DNA of 64,000 nt from Thermogymnomonas acidicola JCM 13583 (lineage in GTDB: Archaea > Thermoplasmatota > Thermoplasmata > Thermoplasmatales > Thermoplasmataceae), in assembly GCF_001316105.1 (NCBI RefSeq), contig NZ_BBCP01000010.1, positions 26,805-90,804 of the forward strand, read 5' to 3'. Below, in pieces: positions 1-8,714 of the stretch (position 1 is the stretch's first letter; each line of letters begins with the position of its first letter). The position numbers and the translations under genes are program-made. A model generated the notes under the pieces. That model did no database searches. It was given only the letters and a program-made list of their open reading frames with translations, and was not told the DNA's origin.

Positions 1-1
1 T

Positions 2-230
2 GAACTTCCTCAGGGGGGGCTGGCGCGACGAGATGTGCAGGATCATGGAGGCCTCTGGCGTGGCATCGCTGGAGGAGGTGGTGGGGAACAGGTCGCTCCT
101 GAAGCCCTCCGGGATCCTGGACACCGAGGCATCCCTGATAGGCCTGGAGGAAGATGTCCCCCCCTCTGAATTCCCACCTCTCCCAGTGCAGGTACCGCTC
201 CCCCCCAGCACATGGAGGAGCACATACTAA
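2..230 (+). CDS. Glutamate synthase FMN domain, C-terminal fragment
   Basis: The gene enters from outside the window, so only its end is present. The first 50 or so residues read like the tail of the FMN/TIM-barrel domain of GltB: an NFLRG-WRDEM stretch, then a segment ending VVGNRSLL, comparable to the family's 'LGFRSLDEVIGRSDLL' tail. The FMN domain converts 2-oxoglutarate and channelled ammonia to glutamate. A G7 run near the start and C runs at about 160 and 200 make the reading frame after residue 50 unreliable, so the true stop may differ. The next ORF begins inside its end, which suggests translational coupling. The assignment rests on a short stretch. Confidence 0.55.
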   Translation, partial: NFLRGGWRDEMCRIMEASGVASLEEVVGNRSLLKPSGILDTEASLIGLEEDVPPSEFPPLPVQVPLPPSTWRSTY

Positions 231-1031
231 GGCTCTCGGGACTCTCCGGGAACTCACCTGCCCACCCACCCATATCGAGCATGGGGAGCAACACTGATCC
301 CCCCCACGTGTCCGGAACGCAGAAGCTACTGGACTACCTGCGCATAGACGGTGCACAGGTCACAAGGCCAAGCGTGGATCCCTACAGGGAGGAGATAGAC
401 ACCTCTGTGAAGCTGAGGGGGTGGCCCCCCCTGCATCTCCATCCCCCCCTGCTTCACTGTTGCATCACCTGCGGAAGCTTCCTCGCCCTACATGGACATG
501 GTGTCCAGGTCAATGCAGGTCCCTGTGCTGAAGGGGCAGAGACTGGAACTAAGCACATGGTGCACGGATGTGGAGTACCTCTCCACTGACTGGAGGCAGC
601 AGATCCTGGACGCCCTGGACGAGGGGGGGAGGCGCTTCTTCGTCGTGCAGGAAAGAGACGAGCCGGCGCCGCTGGTGGTTGCGCGCATAGACGAGTGGCT
701 CACGGAACACAGGGTGCGCGGGGATGCCTTCATACTGGCCATAAGCGATGGTGTCCACTGTGCCGAGGATGTCTTCAAGATGGTCTGCCTGGGCGCCGAT
801 CTCGTTTCTATAAACGTCCCGGTGGACGTGGTGGTGTCAAAGGGCGGCACCACGGAACACATAGAGAACCTGCTGGCAGGCATACAGAAGGAGATATCTC
901 TCCTCTCAGGGGCAGCCGGCGTAACCTCTGTGGGGAGGTCGCTGAGGGGGAGCAGGGAGCTGCTCCGTGCCGTGGGCCTCCCCCCCACGGAAGTGTGCCA
1001 GTCACTGGGCGTAAAGGCGGGTGGTGAGTGA
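212..1031 (+). CDS. Glutamate synthase central-domain protein (frame broken)
   Basis: Residues 20-70 carry SSMGSNT followed by [19 protein letters not shown] and YREEIDTS. This matches the family pattern 'GSMGxDTPLAVLS ... [20 protein letters not shown]' of the GltB central domain, which links amidotransferase and FMN domains. The frame breaks between about 415 and 490, where several C runs lie, and resumes at 490 with about 180 residues containing [20 protein letters not shown], comparable to the domain's C-terminal barrel. The stop overlaps the next ATG (TGATG), so it is probably co-translated with the amidotransferase. In bacteria this domain lies between the amidotransferase and FMN parts of one polypeptide; here it is a separate ORF placed before the amidotransferase. 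Confidence 0.55.
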
Positions 1032-2074
1032 TGCACGTACCGGTTTCCCCCCCAGGCGCATGCGGTATACTGGCCGTGTTCGATCCTGAATCTCCAGTGA
1101 GCGGTGCTGAGGTGTTGGACGCCATAGGCTGCATATCGTACAGGGGGGGGAGCAACCTGGGCGCCGGGTTCTCCTACTTCGAGGACACAGACAGGGTCAC
1201 GCTGCAGGCCTTTGCCTCCAGCATGCGTGCCCTCCACAGGGCCCGGGGTTTCATACCGCGCCACTGGGAAATAGAGTTTGAGAGGGCACTGCACCTGAGG
1301 GGGGGCGTGTCGGGGTAACACGTTCCTGTGGGAGATGAGCGTCGTCACTGACGATGGGGGGGAAGCGGAGATTGAGAACAGGGTTGAGGCAATAAACTCG
1401 CTGCTCTCTCCAGAAAAGGGTGAGTGGGCACGCTTTGTGGGCGTGGGTAGGGGGGGCTGCACGTGGTCAAGGGGGGGATAGGCTTTCCATCGGACGTGGC
1501 TGGCAGCGTTCCTGGGTTCACATCAATAAAGTCGGACACCTGGCTGGCACACACCAGACAGCCCACTAACTCGCCTGGTAGTTATCCGATATTCTCCCAC
1601 CCCTTCTCCTCTGTGAACATATCCGCGGTGCACAACGGTGACGTGAGCTCTTTCGGCGCCAATGTGAACGCCCTGAGGAACCTGGGCTACAGGAGCTTCG
1701 TGGGGGGGACAGACAGCGAGGTCATCGTCCGCCTGCTCTTCGTCCTGATGCACAGGTTCAGGATGCCAGCCGAAGAGGCCCTCCAAGTCCTCGCTGGCAC
1801 TCACCCACTCTCGAATGAGTTCCCGGGCCTTTCCCTGGACGGCCCGTTTTCTGTGGCCTTCTCCTTCATGGAGGGAGGGATGAGGAAGATTGCGGCCGTT
1901 GCGGACAGGTCAAAGCTCAGGCCACTCCTCGTGGGGACAGATGGGGGGGGCAGGGTGGTTGTGGCCAGCGAGCTCAACCAGGTAAAGCGACTGATAGGGA
2001 ACCCGGAGGTTAGGAGGCTTAAGGGTGGGGGGGAGGTGATGGTGGCTGACAGGCACGGGATCAGGTACTGTTGA
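1031..2074 (+). CDS. Glutamate synthase class II amidotransferase domain (GltB1-like, frameshifted)
   Basis: A glutaminase domain that releases ammonia from glutamine for glutamate synthesis. The first fragment contains ACGILAVFDP, whose Cys is the likely Ntn nucleophile. It sits about ten residues in, so a short propeptide would have to be removed. YRG(G)SNLGAGFSYFED follows. The second fragment, from about 1463, contains WLAHTRQPTNSPGSYPIFSH and AVHNGD, typical of the archaeal GltB amidotransferase, and GTDSEVI. Frame breaks at about 1300 and 1455 coincide with G7 runs. The G8 run at 1143-1150 adds a Gly relative to the usual YRGSNLGAGF. The TGATG junction with the upstream ORF supports an operon. 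Confidence 0.8.
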
Positions 2075-2966
2075 GATAGACGCTTCCCTGTACGGTGCGG
2101 ATGAACTGCAGGGGGGCAGTGGCTGCCAGGGCGGCTGCAGGGGGACATCAGGATCAGGGGGCGTCTCGAACCACAGGTTCCTCCTCTCCGGCATGAAGGG
2201 CCAGGTCTGTGTGGAGGTATTCGGGGACGCGGGCAACTGTTTCGCAAACCTCCTAGATGGGCCAAGGGTCACCGTGCACGGTAGCTGTGAGGACGACCTC
2301 GCAGATACGATGCAGTCTGGAGATATAACGGTGATGGGCGATGCTGGCGATGTGGCCTGCCAGGCCATGCAAGGTGGCACAGTGGTGATTCGGGGGGGAG
2401 TGTTGGCAACAGGGCTGGCATACAGATGCGCGAGTATGGGGGGGAGAACAGGCCACTGCTCCTCGTCTTCGGTACCGCAGGGGACTACCTGGGCGAGTAC
2501 ATGGCGGGAGGGATCATATGCGTCCTGAACTCCGGCCTCAGCAGGCAGCCGGTGGGCCACCATGTGGGCACGGGAATGGTCGGTGGAAGGATATATGTGA
2601 GGGGGCCGCGTGCCCCCCCTCACGCTGATAGGGCCCAGGGTGCAGACGTGGAGGGTCAGGGCCTACCTGGAAGCGCACGGCATCGCTGTGCCGGATGGCA
2701 TGGATGGGCAGTTCCAGAGCCTTGTGTCGCTCTCCTCGCTGCTCGATGGGCCGGTGTTCCAGAGGGCTGCCACTCTCTTTTTCACAGACACGGCAATGCC
2801 GGATGTGGAATACAGGCACCTGGACGATGGTGAGGTGCATGGGAGGCTGGGCTCTGAGATTGCGCGTGCATGCAACAAATTCTCGCTTGACCCTGAGCCA
2901 TACCTGAACGATACATATACTGTGATCAGTGTGAGGCAGGGACGGCATCACGGGAATGCGCCCTGA
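2068..2966 (+). CDS. Glutamate synthase GXGXG domain (GltB3-like, frameshifted)
   Basis: The alpha-subunit right-handed beta-helix domain. Visible repeats include GQVCVEVFGDAGN, GPRVTVHGSCEDD, GDITVMGDAGDVA, GTVVIRG, then GTAGDYLGEYMAGGIICVLN and GTGMVGGRIYVRG, the regular Gly-rich helix turns of this domain. A C-terminal segment FSLDPEPYLNDTYTVISV resembles the usual GltB3 tail. Frame changes occur at about 2395-2440 and 2600-2620 beside G7 and C7 runs. No clean start codon is visible: the frame opens right at the amidotransferase stop, and a one-base error there would fuse the two domains into one protein. Nothing but the next promoter follows. Confidence 0.7.
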
Positions 2967-3098
2967 CTGGAAACAGTTTGCACGCGGGCACGGCAGCAAC
3001 CGTATCGCTGGCAGGGGGGGCCCACACGCATGCCCCGGAGTGGCAGTGGAACGGTTCGGATAGTGTGGGGGGGCACCTGTGCCCAGCAAGAGGCAGAG

Positions 3099-3107
3099 GT
3101 ATAAAAT
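3099..3107 (+). promoter_or_regulatory. TATA box for the 3129 operon
   Basis: The sequence GTATAAAAT is centred about 26 bases before the ATG at 3129. This spacing puts the transcript start at or very near the start codon, giving a leaderless message. Confidence 0.7.
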
Positions 3108-3128
3108 CTAGCTCAATATAACCCTGGC

Positions 3129-3739
3129 ATGACCGCCATGGGGGGGCTGGAATCCATACTGGAACCCTCCAAGACGCTGATCGTCAACATGAACTATTCA
3201 ATGGACACATTCTCCAGGATATTCAGCAAGATGGAAGTGGTGATGGCGCTCGATTACCTGTTCGAGAAGGCATCGGTGAAGGGCATACCGATGATATACA
3301 CTTCCGGCGCCCCCCCCATGCAGTGCACGACAGTGAGATCCAGGAATACATGGATGCAAAGAGGGAGAGGGCACTGCGAGGCTCAGCCCCCCCTAAGTCG
3401 GTACTTGACAGGACATTTGAGGATAGGTTCCGTTACTTCCTTCCTGACAGCAAGAGCACTCTCGTGACGGTCTCCGGATTCGATGCCTTCAGCAGCCCGG
3501 CCCTGGCGGATGCGGTGCGTGCCTCCGGGAAGAGAACCGTCCTGCTCACGGGCTTCACAACTGAGCTCGAGGTCTACGTGACTTCCATCTCTGCGCTATC
3601 CAGGAACTACTTCAGCGTTGTGGTATCGGACGCAACGTCGACATACTCAGAGAGGGTCTATTACGAGGCCCTGGACCTCATATCCCGCTCCGTGGAGGTG
3701 ATCGATACCAGGGACCTCATGAAGATATGGGGTGAGTGA
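3129..3739 (+). CDS. Isochorismatase-fold protein lacking the catalytic triad
   Basis: Two frames join at the C run near 3310-3317. The fold signature is clear in the second half: VLLTGFTTELEVYVTSISAL and YFSVVVSDATSTYSE match the 'vvtGvxTexCVxxTaxxA ... vvxDa' core of cysteine hydrolases. The catalytic residues look lost. The Cys position is Glu (TTELEV), the N-terminal Asp motif reads LIVNMNYSMD, and the Lys region reads LVTVSGFDAF without a lysine. It is therefore unlikely to be a working hydrolase and may be a binding or scaffold protein. Its stop overlaps the GTG start of the kinase that follows, so it belongs to the mevalonate-branch operon. Confidence 0.7.
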
Positions 3740-4388
3740 ACCTGAAGGCTCCAGTGGTGCTAATAGGCGGTATTCCGGGCGTCGGGAAGACCAGCATGGC
3801 GGGTGCTGTGGCCCGGATGCTCGACATAGACATAGTGCTCTCGGGCGACTACCTCAGGGAGATGGTCAGGCCCCCCTGCTCACCGGCAGAGAAGCGGAGG
3901 TGATGTCAAAGAGCGTGTACGAGGCCTGGTCACTTTTCGGGGGGGAAGAGAGCGAGCAGAGCATACTCAGGGGGGGATACCTGGAACAGGGGAGGATACT
4001 GAACACGGGGGGGATAAACCAGGTACTGAGGAGGGCCATATCCAATGGGGGGGAGCCCTTGGTGGTGGAGACCCTGCACTTCATACCCTCGCAGCTCGAG
4101 GCCGATGTCATGGCTGGCGTTATACCCCCCCTATACCTGTACATATCGGACGAGAGGGTCAACGCTGAGCGCCTGCTGGAGCGGGAGAAGTATACGCACT
4201 TCTCATCACCGGGCCACCGCCTGGCCAGGCAGCTCCCGAGGTACAGGGTCATGATGAGGTACTCTCTGGAGGAGTGCGGCAGGATGGGCATAAGGGCATT
4301 CGATAACCTGGACTACTGGAGGACCAGGGCAGAGGTCCTCCGCTATGTGAACGAGATGGCGAGGTCTGGGAGGCTTGAGGCTCACTGA
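3736..4388 (+). CDS. P-loop kinase, 2-phosphoglycerate kinase family; probable mevalonate-3-phosphate 5-kinase
   Basis: It starts at a GTG overlapping the upstream stop. The first frame gives VVLIGGIPGVGKTSMAGAVA, a clean Walker A motif, then DIDIVLSGDYLREMV. A C6 run at about 3871, expected to be C4, shifts the frame; the second frame continues with LLTGREAEVMSKSVYEAW. Five later runs of seven each add a Gly or Pro in frame. The family includes archaeal 2-phosphoglycerate kinase. To my recollection the Thermoplasma mevalonate-3-phosphate 5-kinase is also of this kind. Direct overlap with a mevalonate decarboxylase homologue favours the latter. The substrate remains an inference. Confidence 0.7.
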
Positions 4389-5535
4389 TGCCCTGGAGAG
4401 GGCCCTGAGGGACTACGGCCTGGACTTCGAGCCTGTGGAAACGGACATAGAGGTCATGAACGGCCTGATCTCCTTCGGCTACGGCCACCCCATAACTGGC
4501 CTGGAGAAGTTCCTGGGCTACTGGGACAGCAGCCTGAACATAGCGAACTTCCCCCTCGGTCTCCCTCACCGCTGACTATTCGGTGTGCAAGGTGGCCTGC
4601 GCAGTATCAGGGAGAGAGCAGATATATGTGAGGGGGGGCCTGAACCCTGAGACAGTGAGGGCCAGGGTGGAGAAGGCCATGAGGGCTCTCAGGTCCTTGT
4701 CCGGCAGGGATATAAAGGTATCATTTTACATAGAGATGGAGAGGAAATACCCAGCTGGAAAGGGCCTCGGGGGGGAATCTGCGGCTGTAAGCGCGGCTGC
4801 TGCCAGGGCTGTCGCAGGTGTCCTCGGCATATCCGATCCTGCCTCCGTTTCAAGGCTGGCGAGGCTCGCCTCCGGATCGGGCACGAGGTCTGTGGCCGGG
4901 CCGCTTTCACTCTGGCTATCATACGCATACATGGACGAGAGGAGGTGCTACGCCCTACCGTGCCGGGGGGGGAGGAGGTCCACCTTGCCTTTATCCCGCA
5001 GGAAATGGGCCTCAGGACAGAGGGTGCACACAGCGCAGCACTGAGGTCGCCATACTACTCAAGGTGGAAGCTCCTCAAGATGCGCAGGCTCATACGGGCC
5101 CTCCGCAGGGGGGGTCTCGAAACCGACGACCTCCTCAGGATCTCCATGGAGGACATGTGGCAGATGCACGGCCTGCTCCTCTCCTCCGGTTTGAGCGTGC
5201 AGGACGACAGGTTCCAGGAAGCCGTCAGGGCAGCAGAGGCTGCCAGGTCAAGGACGGAGGCCTATACTTCACCGCAGACACTGGGCCGTCCCTCGTCTTC
5301 ATGAGCACGGACAGTGGCGTGATCAGGGAGCTGGAGGAGGAGCACGGCCTGGGGCTCGTGCACGCTAGGCAGTCATGGCTCCCCCCCGGCAGGGACTCTG
5401 GATTCGAGGCCAGGGCCAGGGAGTGGTTCGGCTTCATCGGGCTCCCCCTGACAGGGCACAGGCCATGGTGCCTCCGGGGTGCCCGCTTTACCGGCAAGCC
5501 CATGCTTTATCTTGACCTCTCGGGTACCGGGGTGA
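4375..5535 (+). CDS. Diphosphomevalonate decarboxylase-family GHMP enzyme, probably bisphosphomevalonate decarboxylase
   Basis: The TTG start lies within the end of the kinase gene. N-terminal GHPITGLEKFLGYWD and NIANFPSVSLTAD correspond to the 'NIAxIKYWGKRD ... NSSxSVTL' start of decarboxylases. PAGKGLG(G)ESAAVSAAA is the GHMP phosphate loop, and FTADTGPSLVFMS is the C-terminal motif with the catalytic Asp. Thermoplasma mevalonate 3-kinase has replaced that Asp, so retention argues for a decarboxylase. The product would be isopentenyl phosphate. Frame changes fall at about 4556 (C5, expected C4), 4967 and 5240 (apparently one G missing). The end is unclear: no stop appears in the last frame, and TGA at 5533 is my best guess. 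Confidence 0.65.
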
Positions 5536-5540
5536 GGCTG

Positions 5541-6284
5541 ATGGAGGCAAGGGTGGCAGTTTCGTGCCCAGGGCGATGGTACAGGGGGGGCCTGAAGGAC
5601 ATCCCCCCCAGGCTCGATGCGGACACCCTCATCATGGCCGCAAGGCTCTCGGGCTTCACTCAGGTCGAGGACTTTAGCCCTGAGGGTGACAGGACACCGA
5701 CGAACGTGCCGTGGGCCAGGGTCTACAGGGCAGTCCTCCTCAGGGACTCATTTTCCTGCAGGCTCTGCGGCACATCAACCGTCACCAGGTTGCCGTCCAG
5801 GGCAGGTTACAACAGGGTGCACCTGAACATCCAGGTCCACCACATAGTGCCCAGGAAGGACGGCGGCTCTGATTCCTTCAGGAACCTGGTCACTCTGTGC
5901 GAGGAGTGCCACAGGAAGACGTTCTCGCAGGGCTATGCCGGCCTGCCTGTGGAGAACACCCTCTACTACTTTGAGGAGAAGCACATGGTCGTCCTGCCAC
6001 ACTTCATAGACGCTCCAGGGGGGGCGCAGAACTGCAGGCTGAGGGGGGGCCTCCAGAGGGCATTTGACGACATAACAGGCGAGTACAGGGTCGTCCAGAA
6101 CCTGGGCTCCTTCATAGAGGCCAGGTGCGTGGAGGCTGACCGGAGGAAATACGCAGAAATAGTGCGTGATGTGGCATCGAAGTACGGCGATATAGATTAC
6201 GTAACGCTGAGGGTGCAGATAGGGCGCAACAGGGTGCCAGCCAGGGTCTTCACTGACCCAGGTGGGGGGGACTATATAATCTAG
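5541..6284 (+). CDS. HNH endonuclease-domain protein
   Basis: The region after the decarboxylase encodes an HNH nuclease motif. A CRLCG pair of cysteines is followed by VHHIVPRKDGGSDSFRNLV, with the catalytic His pair and Asn, and then TLCEECHRKTF, the second zinc-binding pair. The flanking regions are not recognisable. The ATG at 5541 follows GGTGAGG, a possible ribosome-binding site, and begins MEARVAVSCPGRWYRG. The same frame runs on upstream into the decarboxylase, so a fusion or a frame error cannot be excluded. No mobile-element context is visible, so the nuclease could be a host repair or restriction-like enzyme. The stop is TAG at 6282-6284. Confidence 0.65.
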   Translation: MEARVAVSCPGRWYRGGLKDIPPRLDADTLIMAARLSGFTQVEDFSPEGDRTPTNVPWARVYRAVLLRDSFSCRLCGTSTVTRLPSRAGYNRVHLNIQVHHIVPRKDGGSDSFRNLVTLCEECHRKTFSQGYAGLPVENTLYYFEEKHMVVLPHFIDAPGGAQNCRLRGGLQRAFDDITGEYRVVQNLGSFIEARCVEADRRKYAEIVRDVASKYGDIDYVTLRVQIGRNRVPARVFTDPGGGDYII

Positions 6285-6287
6285 CCC

Positions 6288-7431
6288 TGGATATGGCGCC
6301 CCCCCTTATGTCCTCCACTATGGCGTCTGCCCCCCCTCGAGCCCCCCCACTGAGAGCCTCATCATGCCCCCCCTGGTGATACCGAGCTTTTCCTTCTCTT
6401 CCTCGCTCAACCCCCCCTGTGGGACATTGTGTACGGCTGCGATATTGTGGAGAAGACGCCGCCAAGCGTATTTGCGGGCGCAACCACGCCCAGTGCCCTC
6501 ATGAATGCCTGCGGGTCTATGTCCTCTGAGAGGTGGAATGTTATGACGCCTCCGGGGTGGCACAGCACCCTCCTCGATATATCGTGATCAGGGTGCTCCT
6601 TCAGCCCCCCCGGGTATATGACATCCCTCACGTGTTCCAGGCTGCACAGTTCCTCTGCCACCCTTTCGGCGTCCCTGTTGATCCTCTCCATCCTGACCTC
6701 CAGGGTCCTCAGGCCCCTCATCACCAGGAAGGCCGATTGGGGGGGTCAAGGGTGGATCCGAGGTTGCGCCTCATGTCGTCCGCCCTCCTCACGATCTCCT
6801 CACGGCCAGAGAGTGTACCCGCAATGACGTCATTGTGGCCTGAGAGGAACTTCGACGCGCTGTGTATCACAGCGTCTGCGCCCATGCCGAAGGGCTTCTG
6901 GTTAACCGGGGTGGCCAGGGTCGAGTCCACGATGAACCTTGCGCCGACCTCCCTGCATGCCTCCGCTATCCTCGGTATGTCCATGACCCTCAGCACTGGA
7001 TTGGTAACGCTCTCCAGGAGTGCCATGTCAGGCTTCTCGGACCTGACCATCCTGATGAACTCCTCACTCCCGGGCTCAGCCACCGATACAGAGACACCGA
7101 AGGACGCCAGGAACTCGCGTGCAAACCTGTAGGTCCTTGAGAACATGTCCCTGTGTATAAGGAGCCTGCTCCCGGGCCTCAGGTGGGAGAGGAGCAGTGA
7201 GGTGATGGCCCCCATGCCCGAGCTGAAGCAGGTGGACGATGGCGTCCCCTCCAGCATGTCCATCTTCCTGGCCAGTTCCTCCACCGTTGGGTTCCACTCC
7301 CTCCCGTACCTGTAGTGCTCTCCCTCCGGCATCAGGAACGAGCTGGTTTGGTAAATGGGGAAGACCAGGGAGTGGGCCACCGGGTCTTCTGTATCCCTAT
7401 GAAACGATGCCGGGCTCCTCAATGGCCGCAC
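6288..7431 (-). CDS. Cystathionine gamma-synthase/lyase family PLP enzyme (frameshifted)
   Basis: A gamma-family PLP enzyme of transsulfuration. The N-terminal part has FPIYQTSSF and YGREWNPTVEELARKMDMLE. CFSSGMGAITSLLLSHL is the PLP phosphate region, LLESVTNPVLRVMDIPRI contains the usual ESxxNP motif, and IHSASKFLSGHNDVIAG holds the Schiff-base lysine. The frame breaks near 6735 (C6-C7) and 6415, after which the C-terminal part (GVVAPANTLGGVFSTISQP, then MMRLSVG) completes the family's usual length. The gene overlaps the end of thrB by about 35 bases and is co-directional with it, as expected if it uses an activated homoserine. Synthase versus lyase cannot be decided. The 3' end meets the HNH gene tail to tail. 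Confidence 0.85.
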
Positions 7432-8325
7432 CCCCCCCTGCGGAGACAGCCCTCACGGTCCTGGTGCTCATGCCAAAGGACTCCAGTATGCTGGTGGCCC
7501 TCCTCTCTATGCCTGACACATCAGTCCTTTCGTCAAAGATCACCAGGATGGAGGGCCCGGCCCCCCCGCTCACGCACACGCCTGCGGCGTTGAGTGCAAG
7601 CGCCTCTTCCTTTATACGCCAGTAGAAAGGGAAGAGGGGTGAGCGTGAAGGCTCAACGATCTCATCGTTCATGCCCTCGCGCAGGAGCTCCCTGTCACCG
7701 GAGCTCAGGCCCAGTATCAGCGATGCCAGGCGCCTGCTGTTCCTCACATACTTCCCTGTCTCTATGGCCCTCGGGACCAGGGACCTGGCAAGCCTTGTCT
7801 TGCCCTCCCTCTGCTGCCCAGGGACAATCAGGAGGAACCTGAAGGCGCTGTGGACTGGGATCCTCCTCACGACTGGCCCATCGGATAGCACGGCAACAGC
7901 GCCACCGAAGGTGGCTGCGGCAACATTGTCAGGGTGTGCGGCACCGGAAGAGGCAACCTCTCCCTGCATGGCGAACCTCACTATCTCCTCGCCAGAGAGC
8001 GAGAGGCCCAGCAGCTCGGAGGCCGCTGTGACAGCACCCACTGCGCTCGCACCGCTGCTGCCCAGTCCCAGGCCGTACGGGATACCCTTCTCTATGTGTA
8101 TCTCCAGCTCTGCCCTCACGTCCAGGCCCTGAGCATTGCCGTAACTGCCCTGCCCGCCGTGTTGCTCTCGATTTCCTGTGGTATTCCAGTACAGAACAGC
8201 CTCGTCCTGCTGCCCTCCCTCACAGATACCCTGTCGAAGAAGGAAGTGTGTGCCAATGCGAGTATGTCGTAACCGGGCCCCAGGTTTGCGGATGATGAAA
8301 AGGCGACCGCGCTGACACTCCTCAT
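7397..8325 (-). CDS. thrB: Homoserine kinase
   Basis: A GHMP kinase that phosphorylates homoserine in threonine and methionine synthesis. The N terminus has SSSANLGPGYDILALA, the usual ThrB opening. GLGLGSSGASAVGAVTAA is the ATP phosphate loop, and a Gly-rich C-terminal segment, VCVSGGAGPSILVI, completes the family. The frame breaks once near 8120, where a single G appears to be missing: restoring it gives a continuous GLDVRAELEIHIEKG. The length of about 310 residues is normal. It is followed by the overlapping cystathionine synthase-like gene, so the two likely form a homoserine-using operon. Confidence 0.9.
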
Positions 8326-8366
8326 TGCGGTTTCGATTATAAAGTGAATAATAGTGTTTTAGAATA

Positions 8367-8376
8367 GATAATTATC
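8367..8376. promoter_or_regulatory. Small palindrome GATAATTATC upstream of thrB
   Basis: A perfect 10-base palindrome in the AT-rich gap between thrB (minus strand) and the DUF1059 gene. The sequence ATTATAAAG at 8337-8345, reading CTTTATAAT on the minus strand, is the nearest TATA-like element to thrB. Binding by a regulator is only a possibility. Confidence 0.3.
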
Positions 8377-8405
8377 AGAAGTAATAAGCACCCTCTCGGG
8401 CGCGT

Positions 8406-8591
8406 TCAGAACATGGACTTCTTGATCGCGGACTGGACCTTCTGCTTCAGGTTGTCATCAATCTGCTCTATGTGGTGAGCGTTCTTCGCGTGCTCCGCGA
8501 TCTTCGGCATCAGCTCGTCAACGGTCTTGCCGCTGGCCTTGAAGTCACAATCCATACCGATGTCCCGGCACTTAAATTTGTATGAGGCCAT
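8406..8591 (-). CDS. DUF1059 small protein
   Basis: A 61-residue protein that begins MASYKFKCRDIGMDCDFKA and ends KKSMF. Paired cysteines in CRDIGMDC, the K(x)VDELMPKIAEHAKNAH stretch and the small size match the DUF1059 family, common in archaea and of unknown function. The His-Ala-Lys-Asn-Ala-His segment recalls the family's conserved AxxxH region. No long G or C run lies inside this gene and its frame is intact. It is transcribed alone from an AT-rich promoter at 8601-8628. Confidence 0.8.
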   Translation of the reverse strand: MASYKFKCRDIGMDCDFKASGKTVDELMPKIAEHAKNAHHIEQIDDNLKQKVQSAIKKSMF

Positions 8592-8617
8592 ACCTACCGC
8601 ATTAAATATACTAATCT

Positions 8618-8628
8618 CAATATATAAC
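8618..8628 (-). promoter_or_regulatory. TATA box for the DUF1059 gene
   Basis: On the minus strand the sequence reads GTTATATATTG, about 30 bases before the ATG at 8591. A second AT-rich element, TATATTTAAT, lies at 8601-8610. Confidence 0.55.
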
Positions 8629-8683
8629 TATTTTGGTGCACACCGTGCATGGAAGGCATTTCCTGACGGGAACACCGTCCCTA

Positions 8684-8692
8684 AATTTATAT
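8684..8692 (+). promoter_or_regulatory. TATA box for the 8715 gene
   Basis: AATTTATAT is centred about 26 bases before the ATG codons at 8711 and 8715. This fits a leaderless transcript. Confidence 0.65.
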
Positions 8693-8714
8693 GAGGATGC
8701 GGGCTGACTAATGG

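Noticed and set aside
3930..4060. Four G7 runs in 120 bases as a G-quadruplex
   Set aside because: The spacing of 30-40 bases exceeds normal quadruplex loops, and each run adds a Gly codon at a site where the kinase family has a single Gly.
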